Part shown: positions 44,391 to 56,020 of the stretch, in pieces | How the letters are laid out: each line of letters starts with the position of its first letter | Position numbering within the stretch: the first letter of the stretch is position 1 | Assembly: GCF_030052815.1 (NCBI RefSeq) | Contig: NC_079510.1 | Coordinates: 50,868,725 to 50,932,724 of the forward strand | Length of the DNA stretch: 64,000 nt | Source: Hevea brasiliensis | Lineage: Eukaryota; Streptophyta; Magnoliopsida; Malpighiales; Euphorbiaceae | Reading direction: 5' to 3' | Program-made: the position numbers and the translations under genes | The notes under the pieces: generated by a model | Databases searched by the model: none | Seen by the model: the letters and a program-made list of their open reading frames with translations, nothing else | What the model was told of the DNA's origin: nothing

Positions 44391-44985
44391 TTAAATCACC
44401 TAATAAAACCTCATAGAAAAATATGAAGGTTGGAAAATTGAGTACGATATCGTATCAGCATTCTTCGAAAATCAGGGAAAAAATAAATTAAAATGCAAAG
44501 GACCAAGTCAATGGAGAGAAATATGGGTGTGGCAGTCGAGAAGGAAGACCATTAAACGTAGCAAAAATTTTCCAAATTGTGGGATCTACCTCTAATTGAA
44601 ATTTCTAAGCAACTAGGAAAAAATTGAAAATGATTAGATATTTGAAAATAATATTATTTTTTTCATTCTCATAAATATAAAATTTACTTTTTATAATTTA
44701 TCAAAATATATATATATATACATATATTTATATACATTACTTTTGATTATAATTAAATTAATCTCATATATGAAAGTATCACGTAATTAATTTAAAATTT
44801 TAATTTAATAATATATTAAATATATAAATATATATTATATAATTTATTAAATTTAAATTTCATATTATTCCTTTGAAAGATTATTAGTTTTTTTAATTAA
44901 AAAAGAAAATAAAAATATTATTATGTTAAATAAGCATGATTTAATATTATTATTATGTTAAATAATTTAAAGTTTCGATCGCCAC
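44391..44985. repeat. CRK C upstream region, partial tandem unit 3
   Basis: Shorter, more diverged third copy: ggttggaaaattgagta, gtcaatggagagaaatatggg, gaaatttctaagcaactagg, then AT-rich sequence. Confidence 0.6.
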
Positions 44986-45504
44986 TGTCTGCAGGCTGAT
45001 TTCTTCAATCCTCCTTGTATGTTGTTTGTTGGCCATTGTATATTGTATAGATTCTGTCCGTTCAAAACAAAGGAAACGAGGATACTCCCTTCAAAGCCCT
45101 ACTCCGGCTTCTGCTAATCACGTTGGCAATGGCTGTTTCTGCCAACAGAATTCCTCTATCGTCACCTCCAATCTCATTTCCTATCTCACTCCAGTGAACC
45201 CATTTGTCGAACATGTTCGCGGTTCATGTGTATTGATCGGCGCTATCCGTTACCAGTGCTTGGTGCCTTCGGTTACTCAAAATGGTAAGTCTGTGAATGA
45301 ATGTTTTTCCTTGAGGCTTGAGGTCCTCACTCTCATTCGGGAAAGGTGTTCATCAAAATGTGTTTGAGATAGAGCCTATTGACACTAGCTCTCGCTTGCT
45401 GTGCGTGATTTTAAGATTGGCGATGGTGCTCGAACAAATCACCATGAATTTTCAAGATGGGGTAATGGTGATGGAACTTTCCACAAATAAGCTTGTGTTG
45501 AACC
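44986..45504 (+). other. GC-richer stretch with an unassigned ORF
   Basis: Composition changes to coding-like at about 44985. Two overlapping open frames (45026-45367 and 45318-45518) could be one sequence with a frameshift. I do not recognise the product, and no conserved motif is clear. It may be a fragment of a captured or processed gene. Confidence 0.25.
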
Positions 45505-45985
45505 TATTAAATTTGTAGAGAGTGCTGGTGAAATTACAATTTAATTCATTTTAATTCGGGTTTATATAAGTGATTAGATTGCTTCACACATCAAAATGAT
45601 TAGCCAAGTCAATATTGCAATCAACCACTTGTATATTGCCCTTTTACTTCATATTATTTCAAAGTGGAATTCCAACACTCCCCCCTCAAGTACAACCACA
45701 TGGTTGTCACTTGATAATTAGTTTGTATTTTTATTTTTAACCCAATACGGGCTCAATTATACACTCTTATGGGTGGCTAAAACTCACAATCCAGTCCGGG
45801 CTCTGATATCATGTTAAATTCAGGGAGAGTGCTGGTAAAATTATAATTTAATTCATTTTAATTCGAGCTTATATAAGTGATTAGATTGCTTTACATATCA
45901 AAATGACTAGCCAAGTCAATATTGTAACCCAACCACTTATATATTACCCTTTTACTTCATATTATTTCAATGTGAGATTCCAACA
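45505..45985 (-). mobile_element. TRIM-like element on the minus strand
   Basis: Two ~173-bp direct repeats (45505-45677 and 45812-45985) flank an internal region of about 134 bp. On the minus strand the LTR begins TGTTGGAAT and ends AATTTAACA. The next bases, tgatatcagagc (45811-45800), match the initiator tRNA-Met PBS with one mismatch. A G-rich polypurine tract (gaggggggag) precedes the second LTR. These are the hallmarks of terminal-repeat retrotransposons in miniature. The two flanks do not share a target-site duplication. Confidence 0.75.
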
Positions 45986-46335
45986 CATGTCCCAGCTGTC
46001 GATGCCATAGCCAAATATCAAATTTCCTTGTTTGATCCTCAGAACTGTCCACCGATAATGCTTGACGAAATTGATTTGAGCTTTGTGATTCCCAAGTCCA
46101 TGTAATACAACTTCCCTCGTCTAGTACCATAACCAATCGTCCACCTTGTTTGGATGTCCTTAAACACACAACATTCAGGCCAAAAAAATCACAACACAAG
46201 ATAAAACAGTGGTGATTTGAGAAACAGACAAAAGATTATAATCCAAAAATGGGACAACTAGTACAAAGTCTAAGTTCAAATTATTCATGAGAGACAAGGA
46301 CCCTTCTCCAATGACAGGTGCTGAGGAACCATTAG
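45986..46335 (-). pseudogene. Copia pol fragment (GAG-pre-integrase region)
   Basis: On the minus strand, frames include NLLSVSQIT, CVVIFF, DQTRKFDIWLWHRQLGH and, in another frame, YYMDLGNHKAQINFV. These are typical of the region just upstream of copia integrase. It is frameshifted, cut on one side by element 3 at 46336 and on the other by the TRIM. Confidence 0.7.
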
Positions 46336-47974
46336 TGATAAACCCATTTTATATAGATATTTTAGGATAATTTTGCATTTATTTTGCCTTTCTAGTTTAG
46401 TAATTTTATGTTTTTAATGCTTATTTTAGTTAATTTGTTAATTTTAATTTCATTATATTTGATTTTCGGAATTTTAATGTTTTTTATAGGTTTTAACAAG
46501 GTTTAAAGGCAAAAAGGTCCATATAGAAGAAATTCAAAGTGATTTGGAAGCTTAAAGTAGAGTGAAAAGTGAAGAAAATTTGCTTAAAGGAGAAGACTAG
46601 CCGAGACTTTCAAGGACCTCCACATGCCCCATGTTGAAGGTCATGTGAAGATAAGAGTTACCCAACATAAATCAACATGAGGCATGTAAATTCACACTGG
46701 GTCGTGTAAACAGAGACTTTGGAACAAAACACGCCGAAAGTTTCATGAGCTTCCACATGCCCCGTGTGACGGGTCGTGTAAATAGAGATTTTGGAAAAAA
46801 CACGCCGAGACTTTCAGGGACTCCCACATGCCCCGTGTAGCTGGTCATGCAGATCTAAAGACTCCTCCTCTGAATCAACATGAGGCATGTGAAAAAACAA
46901 CTTCAATCAACATGAGGCATGTGGGATGGTGCTGGCAGATTTGCTAACATGGAAAAATTTTCTCTTTTCACACCTTTTACATCTTTTGTCCTTATCCCTT
47001 TAGAGACTATTTTTAGGGCAACCCTTGAGGGGATATAAAAGCATCATATTCTCATTTTTACCATAAGGAGAAAGAGAGAGAAAAATCAAAAAGAGAGAGG
47101 AAAGAGGAAATCACGCTATTTTTGGAGGAGAACATCTACAGAGTGACATTTTTCAGCTTACATTTTCAGAGATTTGGATCTTCTTCTTCTGGGTTCTTTT
47201 ATTTTTAGTCTTATTTTCATGTTTTCTTGCTCTATTTCATATTTTCTACTTGTAAATACAAGCATGAATGAGTAGATACTTAAGATTTCAGAGTTGGGTG
47301 TAATGATTTAAGTTTTATTTGTGGATTTGGACTAGTTTTAACCAGATTTTAGTATATATAAGTTTTGATTCTTATCTTATGTGCTTATTTACATACCAAT
47401 TGTTGATACCCCTTTGGGTTTTATTTTTAATCTTAGATTGATGGACCGAGAGGTGAAAATCTATGATAGATAATTAAGATAATTAACTTAATCACCTAGT
47501 GTTAGAAATAAACAAGTAGGTTAAGAGGAATTTCAAGTTGATTAAAATGCTTAAAGGGTTTTGGGTAATTAAACATCGCATGAGAATGGGGTTTAGTCTC
47601 ATTTAAAACACTCTTTAGTTTGCTTGAAAGAGAAATTAAAGGAAATCAGAATCAACTTCCTTCAAACTTATATTTCCCTTAATCTTGGCTTTGCCTATCC
47701 AAATCCCAATAAAATTTACTTCATGAACCTCAACTCTGGAATCAATTTTTTGTAAATTAGTATAGTATTTAGAATTTTAATTGCTTAATTCATTATAATT
47801 TCCTTATTTTTCCAATTTAATTTACTGCATCTCTTACTCTATTTTTGGCACAAATTATCGATAGCTCAAATAATCGTGACTTTTATAGTTTGGTACTTAA
47901 ACAATAAATCTCTGTGGGACGATATCTTTACTTTACTACTTGAAAGACTCGTATACTTGCGGAATACGCAACCA
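46336..47974 (+). repeat. Element 3 5' LTR
   Basis: Starts TGATAAACCC, ends ACGCAACCA, six bases before the PBS. Only one copy is in view, so the ends rest on TG..CA, the PBS position and similarity to elements 1 and 2. TATA box at 47034-47040 (TATAAAA). Between 46605 and 46925 is a cluster of cacatgcc/ggcatgtg words, several following gccgaga or gccgaaa. Confidence 0.82.
46621..46923 (+). promoter_or_regulatory. Palindromic-word cluster in the element 3 LTR
   Basis: cacatgccccatgttg at 46621-46636 is the inverse, with one mismatch, of caacatgaggcatgtg at 46876-46891 and 46908-46923. Further cacatgccccgtgt words lie near 46755 and 46830. The cluster ends about 110 bp upstream of the TATA box. 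Confidence 0.6.
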
Positions 47975-47980
47975 ACTTTT

Positions 47981-47998
47981 TGGCGCCGTTGCCAGGGA
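47981..47998 (+). other. Element 3 primer-binding site (tRNA-Asp, one mismatch)
   Basis: tggcgccgttgccaggga differs from the element 1 PBS at one position. Confidence 0.82.
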
Positions 47999-48130
47999 TT
48001 TGTTTTGTTTGATATTAGACGATTGATTGTTTGGTTAATTTGGGCATTTTATTTTTTATTTTAATTTCTCTTTTTTATCATTTTACTTTGAGATTTTCTT
48101 ATTTTGATTTTTCAGGTACATATCTTTTAT

Positions 48131-49613
48131 ATGAAAAGAACAAAGAGTGCAGAAATTGATTTAATTTTTGATCCTGAGATTCAGAAGACAGCTAAAGCTT
48201 TAAGAGCAGAATCTAAAAGAAGAAAAACTGAACTCAGAATTCAAAGACAGCAAGAGCAACATCAAGAGCAACAAGTGATAAAAACTATGGCAAACAACAA
48301 TCGATCAATTAAGGATCATGCTTTTCCTAATTTTGGAGATTTTAGACCGAGTATTACAAGGCCTAAAGTGGAAGCAAACAACTTTGAGTTGAAGCCCTCA
48401 CTTTGTCAAATGGTTCAACAATCACAATTTGGCGGAGGTCCTACTGAGAGTTCACATGTGCACCTTGCACATTTTCTTGAAATTAGTGACATGCTAAAGA
48501 TAAATGGAGTGTTGGATGATGCCATCCAACTGAGATTATTTCCTTTTTCTTTGAAGGATCGTGCTAGGGAGTGGTTACATTCATTACCTCCGGGTTCAAT
48601 AACTACTTGGGATGAGTTGTCACAAGCTTTCTTGACTCAATACTTTCCTCCTAGCAAGACTACAAAATTGAGAAATGAATTAACTTCTTTTAGACCAAGG
48701 GATGATGAGAGTCTCTATGAAGCTTGAGAGAGATATAAGGATCTTCAAAGGAGATGTCCAGATCATGGAATCCCTAGATGGATGCTAGTTCAACTTTTCT
48801 ACAATGGTGTTTCTCTAGTAATTAGAAGTATAATTGATGCATCTTCAGGAGGTGATCTTATGGAAAAGTCAGAAGATGAAGCTTATTCAGCATTGGATAA
48901 AATTGCTTACAACAATTATCAATGGAGCTGTGAAAGAAATGAAATGAAGAAACCACTAGTTGGTGTATATGAATTAGATGCCATGAGTATGTTCAATGCC
49001 AAATTTGATGCTTTGACGAGAAAAATGGATAAGTTAAGCATGAAGGTTGACTCATCAATTGGAGGATCTAGTCATACAGAAGATGTTGGTACAGGAAATA
49101 TACATTGTATCAATGGTTTTCCTTCCTATGGGCAAGAGTTTGGAAATGAGCAAGTTGATTTTGTTGGGAATTACAATCAGAAATCAGTTGGTAATCCTTT
49201 TTCTGCTACATATAATCTAGCATGGAGGAACCACCCTAACTTTTCTTGGCGAGGTCGACAAGAACAGCAATAGAATTGTTAACAACCTCCTAATTTTCAG
49301 CAACAACAGCAGAATTTTCAGCAAAATAGAGTACCACCTGGATTTACACCACAAAGGAATCAAAATGCACCTATTCCATAACCACCAATTCAGTCTTCAG
49401 ACCAAGATTCAATTTTCAAGTCTATGATGGAGAATTTCTTAACTGCTCAACAGAAACAAGGAGAAATGATTCAACAATTAACTTCAAGAATAGATCAGCT
49501 TGCCACTCATAACAGGATGTTGGAAAACCAAATAACTCAACAAGCAAGCTCTCCAGCAAAGCACAAAGAAACTTCCAAGTCAACCAGAGAATCCTAGAGA
49601 ACATTGCAAGGCA
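48131..49613 (+). pseudogene. Element 3 gag with premature stops
   Basis: The ATG at 48131 follows the same ttttcaggtac motif as in elements 1 and 2. The Gag core is readable (HAFPNFGDFRPS, SQFGGGPTESSHVHL, LFPFSLKDRAREWL). TGA at 48725-48727 stands where elements 1 and 2 have tryptophan. TAG at 49271-49273 follows a glutamine-rich run, and further stops follow to 49613. The stops fit G-to-A and C-to-T transitions, as expected for methylated repeat DNA. Confidence 0.82.
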
Positions 49614-52600
49614 GTGATCCTAAGGAGTGGGAAAATTGTGGGAGAGGAAAAGAAGAAAGAAGATAAAGACAAGAATGAATTCACTTCGAATCATGATGAA
49701 GTTAATGAGGAAGCAAACAAGAAAAAGGAAATTGAAAAAGAGGAAGAGGAAAAGTATGTGCCTCCAACACCATATAAGCCACCATTACCATATCCTCAAA
49801 GGTTTCAGAAAGCAAAGCTAGATAAGCAGTTTGAAAATTTTTTGGAAGTTTTGAAGAAGTTATACATCAACATTCCATTTACAGATGCAATTTCTCAAAT
49901 GCCCTCATATACTAAATTCCTAAAAGAAATTTTGTCAAACAAGAGGAGATTAGAAGATTATGAAACTGTGGCATTAACAGAGGAGTGTAGTGCTTTCTTA
50001 CAGAATAAACTTCCACTAAAATTGAAGGATCCAGGAAGTTTCTCTATTCCTTGTCACATTGGGGATACTAGTATTGAAAAAACATTGTGTGATCTTGGAG
50101 CTAGTGTAAGCTTGATGCCACTCTCCATCTGTGAAAAGCTAAAGGTAGGAGATTTGAAGCCCACCACCATTTCTTTGCCACTAGCTGATAAATCTATCAA
50201 ATATCCAGTGGGAATTTTGGAGAATGTACAATTGAAGGTTGGAAAATTTTTTATTCCTGTGGATTTTGTGGTTCTTGAAATGGAAGAGGATATTCACATA
50301 TCTATCATGTTGGGAAGGCCATTTTTACCCACAGCAGGGCCTATAATTGATGTAAAGAACGACAGATTGACATTAAAAGTTGGAGAAGAGGAGGTGGAAT
50401 TTAATTTGAATCAGAATTTAAAGAAACATCATGGAGTTGATCCTTGTTTAAGGGTGGATGTTATTGATGAGATTGTGGAAGCAGAATTTAAGGAAAAATA
50501 TCCTGAGGACCCTTTGGAGAATTGTTTGGTACATAGTAGAACAACAAAGGATGAAAATCCTAAAGTTGAAGCTTTTGCTCAAATCTTGGAAGCTACTCAA
50601 GAAGTTGTAGGAGATCAAGTTTTGCAAGTTGAAGAATTGAAATATGAAGTTGCACAACCATCTTTACTAGATGAGAAGGACGCACCAAAGGTAGACCTCA
50701 AACCACTTCCATCTACATTAAGGTATACTTTTCTTGGACCTAATTCAACTTATCCTGTCATTATTAATGCAAATTTGAGTGATGTACAAGTTGAAAAATT
50801 GCTGAGAGAGTTAAGAGCACATAGGAAAGTCATTGGTTACACCATTGATGACATAAAAGGTATAAACCCTATCTTGTGCATGCATAGGATTCTTTTAGAA
50901 GATAATTTTAAGCCTACCGTAGAACATCAAAGAAGGTTAAATCCTAATATGAAAGAGGTGGTGAAGAAAGAAGTCTTGAAACTGCTTGAAGCTGGGATCA
51001 TTTATCATATTTCTGATAGTAGTTGGGTAAGCCCAGTTCATGTGGTTCCTAAGAAAGGAGGTGTGACCGTTGTAAAAAATGAAAATAATGAATTGATACC
51101 TACTAGAATTGTCACAGGGTGGAGGATGTGTATAGATTACAGGAAGCTCAATAGTGCTACTAGGAAAGACCATTTTCCCTTGCCTTTTATTGATCAAATG
51201 TTAGAGAGGTTAGCAAAATATTCATATTTTTGTTATTTGGATGGGTATTCTGGTTTTTTCCAAATCCCAATACATCCTAGTGATCAAGAGAAAAGCACAT
51301 TCACATGTCCATATGGCATATTTGCATATAGAAGGATGTCTTTGGCTTATGTAATGCAACAGCTACTTTTCAGCGGTGTATGATGGCCATTTTCTCTGAT
51401 TTTATTGAGGAAATTATGAAAGTTTTCATGGACGATTTTTCTGTATATGGTTTTTCTTTTGATAATTGTCTATCTAACCTCTCTAAAGTGCTTACAAGAT
51501 GTGAAGAAACTGATTTTGTGCTAAATTGGGAGAAATGTCATTTTATGGTGTAAGAAGGCATTGTGCTTAGACATTTGGTATCACATAGAGGAATTGAAGT
51601 GGACAAGGCCAAAGTAGAAGTGATTGAGAAGATGCCTCTACCAACTTCAGTGAAAGGAATTAGAAGTTTTCTTGGGCATGCTGGGTTCTACCGGCGATTT
51701 ATAAAGGATTTTTCAAAAATTGCTAAACCTCTTACTAATTTGTTAAATCATGATGTTCCTTTTAATTTTGACCACGCTTGTTTTGATTCTTATAATAGGT
51801 TGAAGGAAGCTCTAACAATAGCCCCTATCATGCAACCTCCGGATTGGTCATTGCCATTTGAAATTATGTGTGATGCTAGTGACTTTACTGTGGGAGCTGT
51901 ACTTGGTCAGAAGAAAGAGAAGAGGTCTTATGCAATTTATTATGCCAACAAAACTTTAGATGATGCTCAAGTAAATTATGCCATCACTGAGAAAGAATTT
52001 TTAGCTGTGGTATTTGCTGTGGAAAAGTTCAGAGCATATTTGGTTGGATCGAAAGTGATTGTCTATACAGACCATGCAGCCATAAGATATTTGATGAATA
52101 AAAAAGAAACAAAGCCAAGACTGATAAGATGGGTTCTATTGCTACAGGAGTTTGATTTATAAATTAAAGATAAAAAGGGAGCTAAAAATATTGTGGCAAA
52201 CCATCTATCAAGAATTAAGTATGAAAGTAAGGATGGAAATGAAGAGGAATTGCCAATTGATGACTTTTTCTCAACTAAGCAATTGCTAGTCATTGTTGCT
52301 GCATTGCCATGGTTTGCAGATTTTGTCAATTACCTGTCTTGTGGAGTTCTTCCACCAGATTTGAGCTATCAACTGAAAAAGAAATTTTTGCATGATGTGA
52401 AATTTTATACATGGGAGGATCCATTATTATTCAAGAGATGTAATGATGGCCTAGTTAGAAGGTGCGTGCTTGAAGAGGAAATAGGAAACATTTTAGAACA
52501 TTATCATTCTTCTGACTATGGAGGTCATTTTAGTGTGGATAAAATAGTGGGTAAAATACTTCAAGCTGGATTTTATCAGCCACACATGTTTAAAATTGTG

Positions 52601-53127
52601 AGAGAATTTATTTTGAGATATGATAGATGTCAAAGAGTGGGGAATATTTCAACGAAAAATGAAATGCCGCAACAAGGAATTTTGGAGATTGAGTTATTTG
52701 ATGTTTGGGGCATAGATTTTATGAGACCATTCCCATCATCTTTTGGGAATAGGTACATTTTGTTAGGTGTGGATTATGTGTCTAAATGGGTTGAGGCCAT
52801 TGCTTCCCCTACAAATGATACAAGGGTAGTAGTGAAATTTTTGAAAAAGTTTATGTTCACTAGATTTGGAGCTCCAATAGCTATAATCAGTGATGGTGGA
52901 TCTCATTTCTGCAATAAACAGTTTAAAAATCTTTTGAAGAAATATTGGGTTACTCATAAGGTAGCTACGCCTTATCATCCCCAGACTAGTGGGCAAGTTA
53001 AAGTATTTAATAGGGAATTAAAGAGAATCCTGGAAAAAATTGTTAATCATTTAAGGAAAGATTGGTCATTGAGGCTAGATGATGCATTATGGGCGTACAG
53101 AACAGCTTACAAGACACCCATTGGAAC
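49614..53127 (+). pseudogene. Element 3 pol (PR-RT-RH-INT), broken and truncated
   Basis: The frame 49614-51383 holds retropepsin (DLGAS at about 50095) and most of RT. A frameshift near 51335-51360 disrupts RT before FMDD (about 51429). TAA stops lie at 51551-51553 and 52160-52162. RNase H spans about 51840-52200 and the integrase zinc-binding region about 52490-52660. The integrase core keeps GIDFM and ISDGGSHF, but the third acidic position is lysine ([10 protein letters not shown]). The sequence ends at 53127, within the part encoding [11 protein letters not shown], at the element 4 insertion. Confidence 0.87.
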
Positions 53128-53691
53128 TGTCGACACCATATTTTGGCCGATCCCTAGAATCAATAAACTTCGAAACCGACCCCCATCACTAAATCTCCCT
53201 GTACCAGCCGATTACATTTCCGATCTATCTTCACAAAGAATTGAATCAATGCTAAGTCCTCATATCAGTTAAAGCCTCAACGATCTCTCGAGCCAATTGT
53301 CAAATTTCCTGACCAGTCAACTACATTCCCGATCTCTTTTGTCAAACAAAATTGAACCAACACTAGATCTTTATGTCACCAGTTTTATTGCCGACCTCCC
53401 TTTTCAAAGTTTAGGAATAATCAAGTTAAAGTGTCGATCCGGTTTAATAATGATCCCGATCTTAAATGTTCAAGCCAAACTTCCTATTTTTAATCAAGTC
53501 CCGTTTAGCGTTGGTTCCCTGCCGATCTCATGCTCATTGTGTTTTTCGACCTCTTACACTTAGGTTAATAATCACTTTCAGTTATTTCAACATACTCAGA
53601 CAATCAAGTGTTTAATAATTTAGAGATTTTCCGATCACATTCATTCACTGGACAAAAGGAAGACTTCATTTCATATTAAAGATTGTACAAG

Positions 53692-55564
53692 TCATTCGGC
53701 TGGAGGATCACCCCCAGCCTGATCTACATTTTGCTCGCCTTGTCCCTCACCCTCGGCCTCCTCCTCACTATCCTCGCCTTCGTCTTGGGGAGCCAGGTCG
53801 GCTATCCAGGAGAAGTCCTCCTCAGGATAACGCTTCTTGAGCTCCGCCAGGAGATCTCTGTGGGCATTTACATAAGCACCAGCCACCCCTGTCACCATCT
53901 CTTCTTCTTTCGCCTTGAGCTCCTCAGTAAGGAGAGCGAGGCGAGCAACTTCATTGGTCCGAAGCGCCTGAACTTCTTCCAGAATACGGGTTCGCTCAGC
54001 CAGAACACGAGTCTGCTCGGCTAGCTTATCCTCGTAAAGTTTCATCTGCCCCTCAATATCGAATATATAGTTCTGAGTGGATGAAATCTGGGATCGGAGG
54101 GAAGACACTTCATGACTCTTCTGCTCGACCTCCTTGCTCAGGCAGTGAGCCTTTTCTCGCACTATGTGCTGATTCACCAGGCACTTCACGTTCAGACTCA
54201 TGGACCAGGTTAGGATGTCATCAAGATGGTCCGGGGATAGCCTATCCCGATCCTCCCGAAGACAAATAGAAGCTCCCAGAACCTTAGCTAAATTCGGATT
54301 CTCCCGGACGGTTCTGTTCTTTTCCAAGGAATGGATCAGCACTTGGGTGCCCCTGGAAAGGTTTCTCACACCAAATTGGGAAGGGCCCCTTTTCGTTCTC
54401 GGAGCAGCTGGGGGAGGTGGAGGCGGCTCTTCTTGGTGAGGAGGAGATCGGATCGCTTCAACATCAGGGATCGGCTGCACTGAAGGTTGAGATGAACCCC
54501 CTTGCATCTCCTCAGCTTCATGACCGGGGGTCTGGAGCAGTTCAGATCGCTTCATCTCCCGTACTTTCCGAGAGATCTCTCTCTTTCGCTTCTGGCTCTC
54601 CTTGGAAGCTTCGTCTCTCGCCATACCTGCACAAAGAAGAGGTCAGTGAGATCGCTAAGGTCCTGAGATCTAAGATGTAGAAAATACCGATGCCGAGGTC
54701 AGAGAGTTGAAGCTTGCGATCTTGGCCGGTGATCAACTCCATTGTCCAGTGATGAAGTTCGGCAGTCACTGCATCCAGGCAAGAGAACTTCTCCCTGCTC
54801 GCCTGTTCTTTCAGCTCCATCACCATCAGGCCTTCCTCCCTATTCAATATGAGACGCTTCAGAATTAAGGGGCCTTGGTGTAGCCAACTACGAGGGAAAC
54901 CCTCAAAGCCGTTCGGTATTTTGCTCCTCAAGATAAAGAAGCGGTTCTTCCAAATTTTCAGGGAAGAAGGCAGGTCGGTGAAAAGCCCGCAATGTGGCTT
55001 CGCCTGGAAGAACCAGTACTCGTCCTCCTTTCGACGGGTTAATCTATGCAGTTCGGCGAACACTTTAGGCATAGTACGGAATCCTTTAGCTCGGCAGAGG
55101 CCTCGGAAGGCTACTAAGATCCGCCACGAGTTCGGATGAACTTGGGCGATGCACACTTGGAAAAATTTTAGAACTTCTTTGAAGAAGTCATCGAGAGGGA
55201 ACCGCAGTCCGGCTTTTAGTTGTTCCTCGTATATCATGATCATATCGTTCTCTTCAAAGAAGTGATCGGCTCGGTGATCGCCGTGACACCGGATGAGTTC
55301 ATATGAATCGGGCCGGATGTTGTACTCCTGGCTGAACGATTGTAGGTCGGTTTTTTGCAAAATTGACGGCAGCTCGTCCATAGGAAGGTTCTCTCTCCCT
55401 GAAGAAGGCGCATGCCTTGATGATGATGCTTGCCCCTGAGCTGGAACCGAGACCCTAGGAGGTTCGGGTCGCACGCTTGGCCCAACCACCTCTACTTCAT
55501 CCGATGACCATGAAACGTGAACGGAAAGGGGGCTTGCCGCTCTCTGACCTTCGGCGCCACTCAT
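53692..55564 (-). CDS. Antisense two-exon gene inside the element 4 LTR (gypsy-type transposon protein)
   Basis: Exon 1 is 55564-54688 and exon 2 is 54626-53692. A 61-bp GT-AG intron joins them in frame to about 603 codons ending TGA. The ATG at 55564 is preferred over an upstream TTG. Residues 1-65 are low complexity. Residues about 75-240 (GLRFPLDDFFKEVL, HPNSWRILVAFRGLC, YWFFQAKP, KIWKNRFFILR) resemble the putative gypsy-type transposon domain (PF04195-like). The second exon adds a Pro-rich stretch, a predicted coiled coil (about 460-540) and an acidic tail. A TATA box lies 155 bp upstream on the same strand. Additional ORFs, often antisense, are known in Tat-lineage elements; the function is unknown. 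No stop or frameshift is seen, in contrast to gag. Being in the LTR, it should be present twice per element. Confidence 0.75.
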
Positions 55565-55718
55565 TTTCAAAGGAAGTAAAGAATTTAAAGTAAAAGAAGG
55601 ATCAAAACCCTTACCGGAGCTTGATCGTAGTCGGAAGAACTTGAGAAAACGAGAGAATTTTGAAGTCGTTCGCGAAAAACTGAAAATGACACAAGAGAGC
55701 AACTGGCTAATCCCACCC

Positions 55719-55727
55719 CTATTTATA
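55719..55727 (-). promoter_or_regulatory. Antisense TATA box for the LTR gene
   Basis: The minus strand reads TATAAATAG, followed about 155 bp later by the ATG at 55564. It supports a dedicated antisense promoter inside the LTR. Confidence 0.6.
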
Positions 55728-56020
55728 CTCGTCCGAGCATTTAATGCTCACGAGGTTCCAGGCAGTGCATCGGTTAGCGGGACTTGCCAGCTGTTCCGAC
55801 ACGTCTCACGAATATTCCAAAATTCCATAAGGAGAGATCGGCTGGTTAGGGATCGGTTAATTAAGGTGAATGTTTGGGGAGAGCGGATCAGTTAAGGGTT
55901 GGTCAGTTAGGAATCAGATCGGATAAGCACATCAGAGATCGGAAAATAATCAATGCAATAATAATAAGATGATAATCGAAAAAATAAAATCTTTATTTCC
56001 AAAAATCGGATTACATCATT

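Larger units (their letters stand above)
46336..53127 (+). mobile_element. Element 3: Athila-like Ty3/gypsy retrotransposon, cut by element 4
   Basis: It has a 5' LTR, a tRNA-Asp-type PBS, gag and pol in the same order as elements 1 and 2. Reading stops inside the integrase C-terminal region where the LTR of element 4 begins (53128). The remainder, including the 3' LTR, would lie beyond element 4 and outside the window. The coding part carries stops and frameshifts. Confidence 0.88.

Noticed and set aside
54081..55139. Plus-strand ORFs across the antisense LTR gene
   Set aside because: They are shadows of the longer, domain-bearing minus-strand frame.
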